DNA of 64,000 bases from Variovorax sp. TBS-050B. GTDB lineage: Bacteria; Pseudomonadota; Gammaproteobacteria; Burkholderiales; Burkholderiaceae_C. The stretch covers positions 1,339,001 to 1,403,000 of the forward strand of contig NZ_JARXYR010000002.1 of NCBI RefSeq assembly GCF_029893635.1, written 5' to 3'. Below the pieces are notes generated by a model. It saw nothing but the letters and a program-made list of their open reading frames with translations. It did not search any database and was not told the DNA's origin. Each line of letters opens with the position of its first letter. Within the stretch, counting starts at the first letter, position 1. A program made the translations under genes and the position numbers. Shown here in pieces: positions 56,358 to 64,000 of this stretch.

Positions 56358-58943
56358 TCAGTCGTAATTGGTGAAGCGGCTCGGCCCTTCGGTGGGCGTG
56401 CGCAGGGGCTGGTAGCGCTGGATGTTGGAGCGCAGGGTCTGCATGGGGCTCGATCCGATGCTCGAGAAGCCGACGAACTCGAGCTGGAACATGATGCGGG
56501 TGTTGGCCGTCACCTGGCCGGTGGTGATGCGCTGCAGCACCACGCGTCCGATCCAGCAGCAGCCGTCGTACTCGAAGCCGAGCACGCCGTCGGTGAGCTT
56601 CCGGTCCTGCAGGCTGTAGTTGAGCCGGCCGACCGCGTACCAGCGACCGCCGCCCTGGCCCTTGCCGGGGCCGAGGTCCTTGCCCTTGTCGCCCCACAGG
56701 TCGTTGATCGGCCACTGCCAGCCGACGTCGATGGACTTGTTGCCGTCGGTCGCGGTGGGGGTGGTCGGCGCCTGGTAGCGGAAGGCCGCGCTCAGGTTGC
56801 GGTACGGGCCCGGGTTGTAGCGCGCGCTGATGGCCGCGCGCTCGGAGCGCTGGGTGTCGGGGTTGTACTGGACGACCGTGTCCAGGCTCCACTTGGGCGT
56901 CCAGTTGATCTGCGCGCCCACGAGCAGGTCGCTCGCGCGGTCGGTCACCGGCGTGCCGTTCGGCAGCGTGACGCGCTGGTCGCTGAAGCGCAGCCGCTGC
57001 GCGACGCCGAAGCGCGCCGCCTCGGCGCCGGTGTCGGGGTCGATCAGGCGCGAGGTCACGCCGAGCGTGAGCGTGTTGGTGTCGGAGATGCGGTCGTTGC
57101 CCGAGAACGCGTTCTCGGTGTAGATGGTCGCGAAGCTGAAGTCGTTCTGCGCCGAATCGTAGTTCGGCAGCATGCTCTGGTTGCGGAACGGCGTGTAGAC
57201 GTAGTAGGCGCGCGGCTCCAGCGTCTGGCGGAAGGCGCGGCCGAAGTAGCTCGCGTCGCGCTCGAAGATCAGCCCGCTGTCGAGGCTGAAGGTCGGCACC
57301 GTGCGGTTGCTCGAGGTGCCGAAGAAGTAGAGCGAATTCTGGTTGTACGGCACGCCGTTGACGTACGTGGTGCCGTTCACCGTGAGCTTCGGCACGTCCG
57401 ACTGCGGCAGGTAGTAGTTGTACGAGGCCGTGTTCAGCTGCAGCTTCGGGATCACGAAGGAGCTCGGCGTGATGAACGGCCGGCTGATCGAGGCGATCGC
57501 GAGTGCGCGGTCGCCGTCGGGCTGCGACTGCTGGACGATGTCGAAGCCCGGCTGGCCGGCCAGGATGGTGTTGACCCGGAACCGCGTGTAGTCGAGGTTC
57601 AGCGCCACGTCGAAGCCGTGCCAGTCGTACTTGGCGTAGTTGGCCGTGATCTGCGGCATGCGGTCGTACGACGGCACGATCGGCGACAGGTTGTACTGCA
57701 GCGTCTGGTAGCGCAGCGCTCGGATGCCGCCGCTCCAGTCACCCTTGCTCCAGTTGAGCGACGCGTCGTTCGACAGCTGCCGCGCCGCCAGCGTGGGCGT
57801 GCGCGTGAAGTCGCGCCAGTAGTCGTTGTCGCTGACGCGGTTGATGTTGATGCTGGCCGAGAGCGAATCGAGACCGAGCGCCTTGGCGTCGAAGTCCTGG
57901 TGGTGATTGGCCCAGATGCCCCAGCGCTTGGTGCTCGGGCGCGGCCCGAACGTGAGGTCGGAAGCCGAGATCTCGCCGTTGTTGAACTGCTGGAGCTGCG
58001 CGGCGCGGGCCTCGTTGTAGCGCTGGCCCACGAGGCGGTCGCTGCCCATCAGGTCGAGGCGGATGCTGCCGCTGTACTGCTTCTCGAGGTAGCGGAACTC
58101 CGAGCCCAGGTTGAGCCCGCGCTTGCTCATCAGCGTGGGCGTGAACGTGGCGTCGCGGTTCGGCGCGATGTTCCAGTAGTAGGGCTGCGAGATCTCGATG
58201 CCGTTGGTGTTGTCGATGCCGACCGTGGGCGGCAGCAGGCCGCTCTTGCGCTCGTTCGACAGCGGGAAGCTCACGCTCGGCAGCGCCGGCGTGCTGATGC
58301 CCATGAAGCTCAGGCGCGCGTCGGTGGCGACGCCGACGTTCTCCTCGGTGTCGGTGGTCAGCGTGGCCGCGCTCAGCAGCCAGGCCGGCATCCAGCCGGG
58401 GAAGTCCTCGCGGCGGCAGGTGGTGTAGGTGGCGGCGCGGGCCACCGACACGTTGCTGTCGACGAAGTCGATGCGCTGCGCTTCGCCATGGCCGCCGGTC
58501 GCGAGGAAGCTGTAGCGCACGTTGTTGAAGAAGCCCTCGAAGGTCTCGAGCTTGAGCTGGAGCTCGGGGCCTTCGTACACGTTGCCGGCCTGGTTGACGC
58601 GCACGTTGCCGGTGGCGCGGGCGCGGTCCTCGGGCTGGTAGTACTCGAGCCGGTCGGCGGTGATCGCGAGCTCGCCGCGGCGCAGCGTGGCGTTGCCTTC
58701 GACCACGGTCTCCAGATCCTGGCGGCCCGAGAGGCGGTCGCCGGTGATCAGGCTCGGCAGTTGGCTGCGCACGTTGTCGGGCAGGGTTTCGGTCAGCTGC
58801 GGCGTGCGCTTGAGCGTGAGCGGGCCGTCGAGGCCGCCGGCCGGCTGGGCGGACGCGCCGTGCGCATGCAGCAGCGCGAGCGACAGCACGGCCAGCGGCA
58901 GGGGCGGCCCCGGGCGCCGCAAGGCGACGGCACGCCGGCGCAT
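56358..58943 (-). CDS. lptD: LPS-assembly outer-membrane protein LptD
   Basis: An 861-residue outer-membrane protein that, with LptE, inserts lipopolysaccharide into the outer leaflet. A signal peptide (PLPLAVLSLALLHAHGASAQ) precedes an OstA/jellyroll periplasmic domain (GNATLRRGELAITADRLEYYQ; GNVRVNQAGNVYEGPEL) and a long barrel of alternating strands ending in FVGFSSIGSSP and phenylalanine-rich strands. The start MRRRAVALRR was chosen because upstream residues are not signal-like. Divergent from amgK, as in pseudomonads. Confidence 0.94.
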   Translation of the reverse strand: MRRRAVALRRPGPPLPLAVLSLALLHAHGASAQPAGGLDGPLTLKRTPQLTETLPDNVRSQLPSLITGDRLSGRQDLETVVEGNATLRRGELAITADRLEYYQPEDRARATGNVRVNQAGNVYEGPELQLKLETFEGFFNNVRYSFLATGGHGEAQRIDFVDSNVSVARAATYTTCRREDFPGWMPAWLLSAATLTTDTEENVGVATDARLSFMGISTPALPSVSFPLSNERKSGLLPPTVGIDNTNGIEISQPYYWNIAPNRDATFTPTLMSKRGLNLGSEFRYLEKQYSGSIRLDLMGSDRLVGQRYNEARAAQLQQFNNGEISASDLTFGPRPSTKRWGIWANHHQDFDAKALGLDSLSASININRVSDNDYWRDFTRTPTLAARQLSNDASLNWSKGDWSGGIRALRYQTLQYNLSPIVPSYDRMPQITANYAKYDWHGFDVALNLDYTRFRVNTILAGQPGFDIVQQSQPDGDRALAIASISRPFITPSSFVIPKLQLNTASYNYYLPQSDVPKLTVNGTTYVNGVPYNQNSLYFFGTSSNRTVPTFSLDSGLIFERDASYFGRAFRQTLEPRAYYVYTPFRNQSMLPNYDSAQNDFSFATIYTENAFSGNDRISDTNTLTLGVTSRLIDPDTGAEAARFGVAQRLRFSDQRVTLPNGTPVTDRASDLLVGAQINWTPKWSLDTVVQYNPDTQRSERAAISARYNPGPYRNLSAAFRYQAPTTPTATDGNKSIDVGWQWPINDLWGDKGKDLGPGKGQGGGRWYAVGRLNYSLQDRKLTDGVLGFEYDGCCWIGRVVLQRITTGQVTANTRIMFQLEFVGFSSIGSSPMQTLRSNIQRYQPLRTPTEGPSRFTNYD

Positions 58944-59160
58944 CAGGCCCCGCTCCGCGTCGTTCCGGGAACGGCCCGCGCCCCGGCCGCCCGGGGTTGC
59001 GAGTGCACAGGGTGCCAAACGGGGGAGCTTTGGATCGTAGGCATCGGTCAGGAACGAAGATCGTCGGGAGGACGGCGCGGCAGGCCGGCAGGTTGCAGGA
59101 GCCGGCGGCAACGCGTTCGACTTGCAAGGGCCGCAGGAGTTGCCGCGCCAGGCGGATTTG

Positions 59161-59166
59161 TAGAAT
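59161..59166 (+). promoter_or_regulatory. Likely -10 of amgK, nearly leaderless
   Basis: TAGAAT matches five of six consensus positions and lies nine bases from the amgK ATG, with TTGCCG at 59140-59145 as a weak -35 (spacer 15). No ribosome-binding site fits between. Confidence 0.4.
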
Positions 59167-59175
59167 CGATTATCC

Positions 59176-60276
59176 ATGACAGCACCCCCGCCCCCGGCCA
59201 TCGCGCCCGCTCCCCCTGCCATTCCCGTGACCTGGGCCGATCCGCAGCGGGCCGCGGCTTTCGAGGCCTGGCTGGCCGGCATCGCCGAAGCGCAGCGCCT
59301 CCAGCCCGGCACGGTGCGGCTCGCGTCGGCCGATGCGAGCTTCAGGCGCTACTTCCGCGTCGATGCCGCCGGCGGCGCGGGCACGCGCATCGTGATGGAC
59401 GCCCCGCCCGACAAGGAGAACAGCGAGCCCTTCGTGCAGGTCGCGCGGCTGATGGCCGAGGCCGGCGTGAAGGCGCCGCAGGTGCTGGAATGGGACCGCG
59501 CCAACGGCTTCCTGCTGCTCGACGACCTCGGACGGCAGACCATGCTGGACGTGATCGACCCGGCCCGGCCCGACGCCAGCCGCCCGCTCTACGACAAGGC
59601 CATCGACGCGCTGGTCCGCTGGCAGCTCGCCTCCAGGCCCGGCGTGCTGCCGCCCTACGGCCGGGCGCTGCTCGAACGCGAGCTGGCGCTCTTTCCCGAG
59701 TGGTACGTCGGCCGCCACCGCGGCATCGCGGTCGAGGGCAAGCTCAAGGAGCGGCTCGAACGCAGCTTCGCGCTCATCGTCGAAAGCAACCTGGCCTCGC
59801 CGAGCGTCTACGTGCATCGCGACTTCATGCCGCGCAACCTGATGGTGGATGCGGCCCCCGAGGGAGCGCTCGGCGTGCTCGACTTCCAGGACGCGGTCCA
59901 CGGGCCGATCACCTACGACATCGCGAGCCTGATGCGCGACGCCTTCCTGAGCTGGGACGAGGAGTTCGTGCTCGACATCACGGTGCGCTACTGGCAGGCC
60001 GCGCGCAAGGCGGGGCTGCCCGTCGACGAGGATTTCGGCGCCTTCTACCAGGCGGTCGAGTGGATGGGGCTGCAGCGCCATCTGAAGGTGGCGGGCATCT
60101 TCGCCCGCCTCACGTTGCGCGACGGCAAGCCGCGCTACCTGGCCGACACGCCGCGCTTCATCGGCTACATCCGCGCCACCGCGAGCCGCTACAACGAACT
60201 GACGCCGCTGCTGCGCGCGATCGACGAGATCGAAGGCACGTCGCCGCTCGTCGGCTTCGCCTACGGCCGGGTCTAG
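59176..60276 (+). CDS. amgK: N-acetylmuramate/N-acetylglucosamine anomeric kinase AmgK
   Basis: A 366-residue aminoglycoside-phosphotransferase-fold kinase. The catalytic HRDFMPRN loop (214-221) and metal-binding DFQD (236-239) are clear, and FLLLDDLG is the hinge. In pseudomonads the gene next to lptD phosphorylates MurNAc at C1 for MurU. The same divergence from lptD is kept here, while murU itself has moved about 20 kb away into the speD-pepP unit. Together they let the cell recycle muramic acid without MurQ. Confidence 0.87.
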   Translation: MTAPPPPAIAPAPPAIPVTWADPQRAAAFEAWLAGIAEAQRLQPGTVRLASADASFRRYFRVDAAGGAGTRIVMDAPPDKENSEPFVQVARLMAEAGVKAPQVLEWDRANGFLLLDDLGRQTMLDVIDPARPDASRPLYDKAIDALVRWQLASRPGVLPPYGRALLERELALFPEWYVGRHRGIAVEGKLKERLERSFALIVESNLASPSVYVHRDFMPRNLMVDAAPEGALGVLDFQDAVHGPITYDIASLMRDAFLSWDEEFVLDITVRYWQAARKAGLPVDEDFGAFYQAVEWMGLQRHLKVAGIFARLTLRDGKPRYLADTPRFIGYIRATASRYNELTPLLRAIDEIEGTSPLVGFAYGRV

Positions 60277-60292
60277 GGACCGCACCCCCCGG

Positions 60293-61027
60293 ATGCCCCG
60301 CTTCCACTGCCCCGTGCCCCTGGCCGCCGGTGCCACGCTGGCGCTGCCGCCCGGCGCGGCGCGCCACGTGCAGGTGCTGCGGATGCAGCCGGGCGAGGCG
60401 CTCACGCTGTTCGACGGCCGGGGCGGCGAATACGCGGCCACGGTCGAGCGCATGGGGCGCAGCGATGTCTCGGTGACGGTCGGCGCGCATTCGGCCGTCG
60501 AGCGCGAGGCGCCGCGCGCGGTGCACCTCGCGGTGGGCATGCCGGCCAACGAGCGCATGGACTGGCTGGTCGAGAAGGCCACCGAACTCGGCGTGGCGAG
60601 CATCCAGCCGCTGATGACCGCGCACGGCGTGCTGCGCCTTTCGGGCGAGCGCGCCGAGAAGAAGCGCGCGCACTGGGAGGCGATCGCCGTCGCGGCCTGC
60701 GAGCAGTGCGGCCGCAACCGCGTGCCGGCGATCCATCCGGTGCGCCCGTTCTCGAACCTCCCGGCCTGGGCCGACCTGCCCGCCGGGCCCGGCGCGCTGC
60801 GGCTGGTGCTGAGCCTCGCCGACGGCACGCGGCGCCTCGCCGAGGCCGCGGCCGCGGCACCCGCTGGCGGCGCCGTGCTGGTGCTCAGCGGCCCCGAGGG
60901 CGGCCTGAGCGGCGCCGAGGAGCAGGAGGCGCTGGCCCGCGGCTTCGCGCCGGTCACGCTCGGCGCGCGCGTGCTGCGCGCCGAGACCGCGGCGCTCGCG
61001 GCGCTCGTCGCGCTCGCCGAGCCCTAG
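60293..61027 (+). CDS. rsmE: 16S rRNA (uracil1498-N3)-methyltransferase
   Basis: A 244-residue SPOUT-class methyltransferase. An N-terminal PUA-like part (ARHVQVLRMQPGEALTLFDGRGGEY) precedes the knotted SAM-binding region (LSGPEGGLSGAEEQEA, VTLGARVLRAETAALAAL). It methylates U1498 of 16S rRNA. It follows amgK by 16 bases and may be cotranscribed. Confidence 0.94.
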   Translation: MPRFHCPVPLAAGATLALPPGAARHVQVLRMQPGEALTLFDGRGGEYAATVERMGRSDVSVTVGAHSAVEREAPRAVHLAVGMPANERMDWLVEKATELGVASIQPLMTAHGVLRLSGERAEKKRAHWEAIAVAACEQCGRNRVPAIHPVRPFSNLPAWADLPAGPGALRLVLSLADGTRRLAEAAAAAPAGGAVLVLSGPEGGLSGAEEQEALARGFAPVTLGARVLRAETAALAALVALAEP

Positions 61028-61102
61028 AAGGCCTGCGCGGACCGCCTTCCCGTCTTGTTTGCTTCACCCGTTTCCATCCCGACAGAAAAGGACCCTCACG
61101 CC

Positions 61103-62470
61103 ATGCACCGCTCCCCACGCGCCCTTCGCCGCCTCGCTCCCCTCGCTCCGCTGGTCCTCGCGATGCTCTGCGCGGTGCAGGGCGCGCAGGCCCAGAACAA
61201 CGCGGTGGCTCCCACGCCGGCCCAGGTCTCGCCCGAGGTGGAAAAAGCCTTCACCCAGCTGCTCGCGGCGCCGGCGGTGCAGAAGCTGCTCGACGCGGTC
61301 AAGGCCGACCACGACCGCTCGGTCGAGGACCTGAAGATGCTGACGGAGATCGAAGCGCCGCCCTTCAAGGAGCAGAAGCGCGCCGAAGCCTTCCTCGCGC
61401 GCATGAAGGCGCTCGGCCTCGCGGACGCGAAGATCGATGCCGAGGGCAACGTGGTCGGACTGCGCAAGGGCACCGGCAACGGCCCGAAGCTGCTGGTCTC
61501 GGCCCACCTCGACACCGTGTTTCCGAGCGGCACGGACGTGAAGGTGAAGGAGCGCGACGGCAAGCTCCATGCGCCCGGCATTGCCGACGACACGCGCGGC
61601 CTCGCGGTGCTGCTGTCGTGGCTCAAGGTGCTCAACGACCAGAAGATCCAGACCGTGGGCGACCTGCTGTTCGTCGCCAACGTCGGCGAGGAAGAGCTCG
61701 GCAACCTGCGCGGCATGAAGGCCATCTTCCGCGACCACCTCGACATCGACGGCATGGTCGGGATCGAGCCTTCGCCCGACGGCAACGTGCTGATCCTCGG
61801 CACCGCGAGCCACCGCTACGAGGTCACGTTCAAGGGACCGGGCGGCCACAGCTTCGCGGCCTTCGGCCAGGTGCCGAGCGCGATCCACGGCATGGGGCGC
61901 GCGATCGCCAAGATCGCCGAGGTGCGCACGCCCACCTTCCCGAAGACCACCTTCACCGTCGGCACCGTGGGCGGCGGCACCTCGGTGAACACCATCGCGC
62001 CCGACGCGCGCATGGCGATCGACATCCGCTCCGACGACATGGCCTCGCTGCTCGAGACCGAGAAGAAGATCCTCGCCGCCATCGACGAAGCGGTGGCCGA
62101 GGAGAACAAGCGCTGGAACGTGGGCACGCTGAGCGCGAGCAACAAGCTGATCGGCGACCGCCCGGGCGGTCGCACGCCGCCGGATTCGGTGATCGTCGAG
62201 GCGGCCACGCGCTCGAACACCGCCTTCGGCCACAAGACCCTGCTGCGCGGCGGCAGCACCGACGCCAACGTGCCGATGTCCTACGGCGTGCCCGCGATCA
62301 TCATCGGCGGCGGCGGCAAGGCCGCGGGCTTCCATGCGCTGAGCGAGTCGATCGACGTGACAGATGCATGGAAGGGCGCGCAGAATTCGCTCGTGACGGT
62401 GCTCGGCCTCGTCGGCGTGCAAGGGGTGAGCCCCGCGCTGCTGCCCAAGCGCCCGGCGCGTACCAAGTAA
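61103..62470 (+). CDS. Exported M20-family metallopeptidase
   Basis: A 455-residue zinc carboxypeptidase-like protein with a Sec signal (LVLAMLCAVQGAQAQ). The di-zinc ligands are suggested by SAHLDTVFPSG (His/Asp), GIADDTRGL, NVGEEELGN (Glu/Glu) and the final HALSESIDV. It resembles peptidase T/glutamate carboxypeptidases and should work in the periplasm or medium. The upstream frame adds 16 residues not resembling a signal, so the ATG at 61103 was chosen. Substrate unknown. Confidence 0.88.
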   Translation: MHRSPRALRRLAPLAPLVLAMLCAVQGAQAQNNAVAPTPAQVSPEVEKAFTQLLAAPAVQKLLDAVKADHDRSVEDLKMLTEIEAPPFKEQKRAEAFLARMKALGLADAKIDAEGNVVGLRKGTGNGPKLLVSAHLDTVFPSGTDVKVKERDGKLHAPGIADDTRGLAVLLSWLKVLNDQKIQTVGDLLFVANVGEEELGNLRGMKAIFRDHLDIDGMVGIEPSPDGNVLILGTASHRYEVTFKGPGGHSFAAFGQVPSAIHGMGRAIAKIAEVRTPTFPKTTFTVGTVGGGTSVNTIAPDARMAIDIRSDDMASLLETEKKILAAIDEAVAEENKRWNVGTLSASNKLIGDRPGGRTPPDSVIVEAATRSNTAFGHKTLLRGGSTDANVPMSYGVPAIIIGGGGKAAGFHALSESIDVTDAWKGAQNSLVTVLGLVGVQGVSPALLPKRPARTK

Positions 62471-62574
62471 TTTGTCACGCTCCCGCCCTCGCAAGGGGCG
62501 GTTGCATCCGGCCCTCGCCCCCGCCGGGCTCAGAATGCCGGCGGTTCTTTGACATACCTCGGAAGGAAACGGAC

Positions 62575-63027
62575 ATGGGAATGCTCGACTCGGTACTCGG
62601 CCAGGTGCTCGGAGGCGCGGCCTCTCCACAGTCCTCGCAAGGCGCGGGCATGGGCGAGCTCGGCGGCCTCGCCGGCGTGCTCGGCAGCCTGCTGGCCAAC
62701 AACGGCAGCCAGGGCGGCCTCGGCGGGCTGGTCTCCAAGTTCGAGCAGGCCGGCATGGGCGACGTGGTCGGCTCCTGGATCGGCACCGGCGAGAACCGGC
62801 CGGTCTCGGGCGACCAGGTGCAGGACGCGCTCGGCAGCGACACGATCGCCAACATCGCCGCGAAGCTCGGCATCAACGCCCAGACGCTGCTGCCGATGCT
62901 CGCGACCATGCTGCCGGTGCTCATCGACAGGCTGACGCCCCACGGCAAGCTGCCGGCGCAGGGGGTGGACAACCCGAACGACCTGCTGGCCACGCTGGGC
63001 GGCCTGCTGCAGAACCGGCAGCCGTGA
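62575..63027 (+). CDS. YidB-family (DUF937) protein
   Basis: A 150-residue protein typical of the YidB/DUF937 group: GMLDSVLGQVLGG start, a Gly/Ser/Gln-rich middle (GLGGLVSKFEQAGMGDVVGSWIGTGEN) and the conserved ISGDQVQDALGS-like SGDQVQDALGSDTIANIAAKLG, then LLPMLATMLPVLIDRLTPHG. Function unknown; no signal peptide. A ribosome-binding AAGGAAA precedes the ATG, and a strong terminator follows. Confidence 0.88.
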   Translation: MGMLDSVLGQVLGGAASPQSSQGAGMGELGGLAGVLGSLLANNGSQGGLGGLVSKFEQAGMGDVVGSWIGTGENRPVSGDQVQDALGSDTIANIAAKLGINAQTLLPMLATMLPVLIDRLTPHGKLPAQGVDNPNDLLATLGGLLQNRQP

Positions 63028-63053
63028 GCCGCTGCCACCGCTGCTGCCACACC

Positions 63054-63078
63054 GCGCCCGGGAGGGCGCTTTTTTTTT
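63054..63078 (+). terminator. Rho-independent terminator
   Basis: GCGCCC-GGGA-GGGCGC followed by nine T residues, 27 bases after the YidB-family stop. Confidence 0.9.
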
Positions 63079-63092
63079 CCCGCCCCCTCGCC

Positions 63093-64000
63093 ATGAACCG
63101 CAACCTCTGGCTCCTCGCCATCTGCCAGGGCCTGTTCCTCACGAACAACGTCACCTTCATCGCGATCAACGGCCTGGTCGGCCTGAGCATCGCGCCGCGC
63201 GGCTGGATGGCCACGCTGCCGGTGATGGGCTACGTGGTGGGCGGCGCGCTCGCCACCGGACTCGTGGCGCGCACGCAGCAGCGCTTCGGCCGCCGCGGCT
63301 CGTTCCAGATCGGACTGGCCGTGGCGTTCGGCTCGGCGCTGCTGTGCGCCTTCGCGGCGATCTCGAAGAACTTCTGGCTGCTGTGCTTCGCCACCGTGGT
63401 GGCCGGCTACTACGCGGCCAATGCGAGCCTCTACCGCTTCGCGGCGGCCGAGCTTGCGGTGCCGGCCTGGCGCGAGAAGGCGGTCTCGCTGGTGATGGCC
63501 GGCGGGCTGATCGGCGCGGTGGCGGGCCCGAACCTCGCGGCCGCCACGCGCGAGGCGCTGGCGGTGCCGTTCGCGGGCGCCTACCTCGCGCTGGCGGCGG
63601 TGGCGCTGCTCGCGATGCTGTTCATGCGCTTCATCGAGTTTCCGCCGGCACCGCCGCGCCGGCAGGGCGCGGCCGGCCGCCCGCTGGGCGAGATCATGCG
63701 GCAGCCGGTCTTCATCGTCGCGGCGGCCGCGGGTGCGCTGGGCTTCGGCGTGATGAACCTGCTGATGGCCGCCACGCCGATCGCGATGCAGATCTGCAGC
63801 CTGCCGTTCTCGGATGCCGCACTGGTGCTCGAGTGGCATGTGATCGGCATGTTCGCGCCGGGCTTCTTCACCGGCCATCTGATCCGCCGCTTCGGCGCGC
63901 TGCCGGTGATGGGCGTGGGGCTGGTGCTCAACTTCGCCTGCATCGCGATCGCGCTCTCGGGCGTGGACCTGCACCACTTCCTCGCGGCGCTGTTCCTGCT
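63093..64000 (+). CDS. MFS transporter, N-terminal part (cut by window edge)
   Basis: The frame runs open to the window end, giving at least 302 residues of an inner-membrane major-facilitator protein. About nine transmembrane helices are visible, with the loop 2-3 signature in a modified form (GLVARTQQRFGRRGSFQIG) and a central basic loop (PRRQGAAGRPLGE). NRNLWLLAICQGLFLTNNVTFIAING begins the first helix. Substrate unknown. It starts just after the terminator, so it has its own promoter, not identified. Confidence 0.87.
   Translation, partial: MNRNLWLLAICQGLFLTNNVTFIAINGLVGLSIAPRGWMATLPVMGYVVGGALATGLVARTQQRFGRRGSFQIGLAVAFGSALLCAFAAISKNFWLLCFATVVAGYYAANASLYRFAAAELAVPAWREKAVSLVMAGGLIGAVAGPNLAAATREALAVPFAGAYLALAAVALLAMLFMRFIEFPPAPPRRQGAAGRPLGEIMRQPVFIVAAAAGALGFGVMNLLMAATPIAMQICSLPFSDAALVLEWHVIGMFAPGFFTGHLIRRFGALPVMGVGLVLNFACIAIALSGVDLHHFLAALFL

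Noticed and set aside
55524..60476. Very long plus-strand open frame opposite surA and lptD
   Set aside because: Contains no recognisable domain and is opposed to two clearly coding genes; typical high-GC artefact.

Overview
The window reads as chromosome from a high-GC betaproteobacterium of the Burkholderiales, most like Variovorax or a close Comamonadaceae relative. This rests on very GC-rich third codon positions, four unlinked TctC/Bug-type binding proteins, a topoisomerase III with a SWIB tail, the lptD-surA-rsmA order, AmgK/MurU cell-wall recycling and REP-like intergenic repeats of a kind I associate with Comamonadaceae. I see no rRNA, tRNA, CRISPR array, prophage or insertion sequence.

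Layout. 1-5.2 kb: the end of a sensor kinase, a small membrane protein, birA, a SET-domain protein with a lysine tail, and divergent topB; a 35-bp alternating purine-pyrimidine tract lies between SET and topB. 5.2-11.4 kb: two Bug receptors, a LysR regulator, an N-formylglutamate amidohydrolase-like protein, a small lipoprotein, a glutamine-amidotransferase-type hydrolase and a TIM-barrel isomerase. 11.5-14.3 kb: infA behind a long structured leader, dbpA and two small unknown genes. 14.3-17.1 kb: LysR/EamA divergent pair and a fatty acid desaturase.

17.2-23.7 kb (minus strand): a tightly packed seven-gene operon that fits trans-4-hydroxy-L-proline catabolism: deaminase, binding protein, epimerase, three dehydrogenase subunits and a GntR regulator, with a perfect AT-rich palindrome inside its promoter. 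23.7-34.9 kb: a Bug receptor with an M20 amidohydrolase, slyD, a CYTH-CHAD protein, a VOC protein behind twin operators, pirin, YciI, an M4 protease with its emfourin inhibitor, mntH, a monooxygenase-like protein and two lipoproteins. 35-42.7 kb: gap and tkt, then speD-murU-pepP, a fourth Bug receptor and a MarR regulator.

42.7-50.2 kb (minus strand) holds the most intriguing set: an SPFH-SHOCT protein, a zinc-ribbon DUF4178 membrane protein, DUF350, a membrane-embedded spermidine-synthase-like protein (broken by a one-base frameshift), a Tat-exported flavin amine oxidase and an exported phytase-like protein. I read it as an envelope module linking polyamine chemistry with membrane organisation. 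50.4-64 kb: malic enzyme, a barnase/barstar pair, rsmA-surA-lptD (outer-membrane biogenesis), amgK, rsmE, an exported M20 peptidase, a YidB-family protein and the start of an MFS transporter.

Gene starts were chosen from ribosome-binding sites, ATGA-type overlaps, signal peptides and family start positions; functions are family-level readings made by eye.
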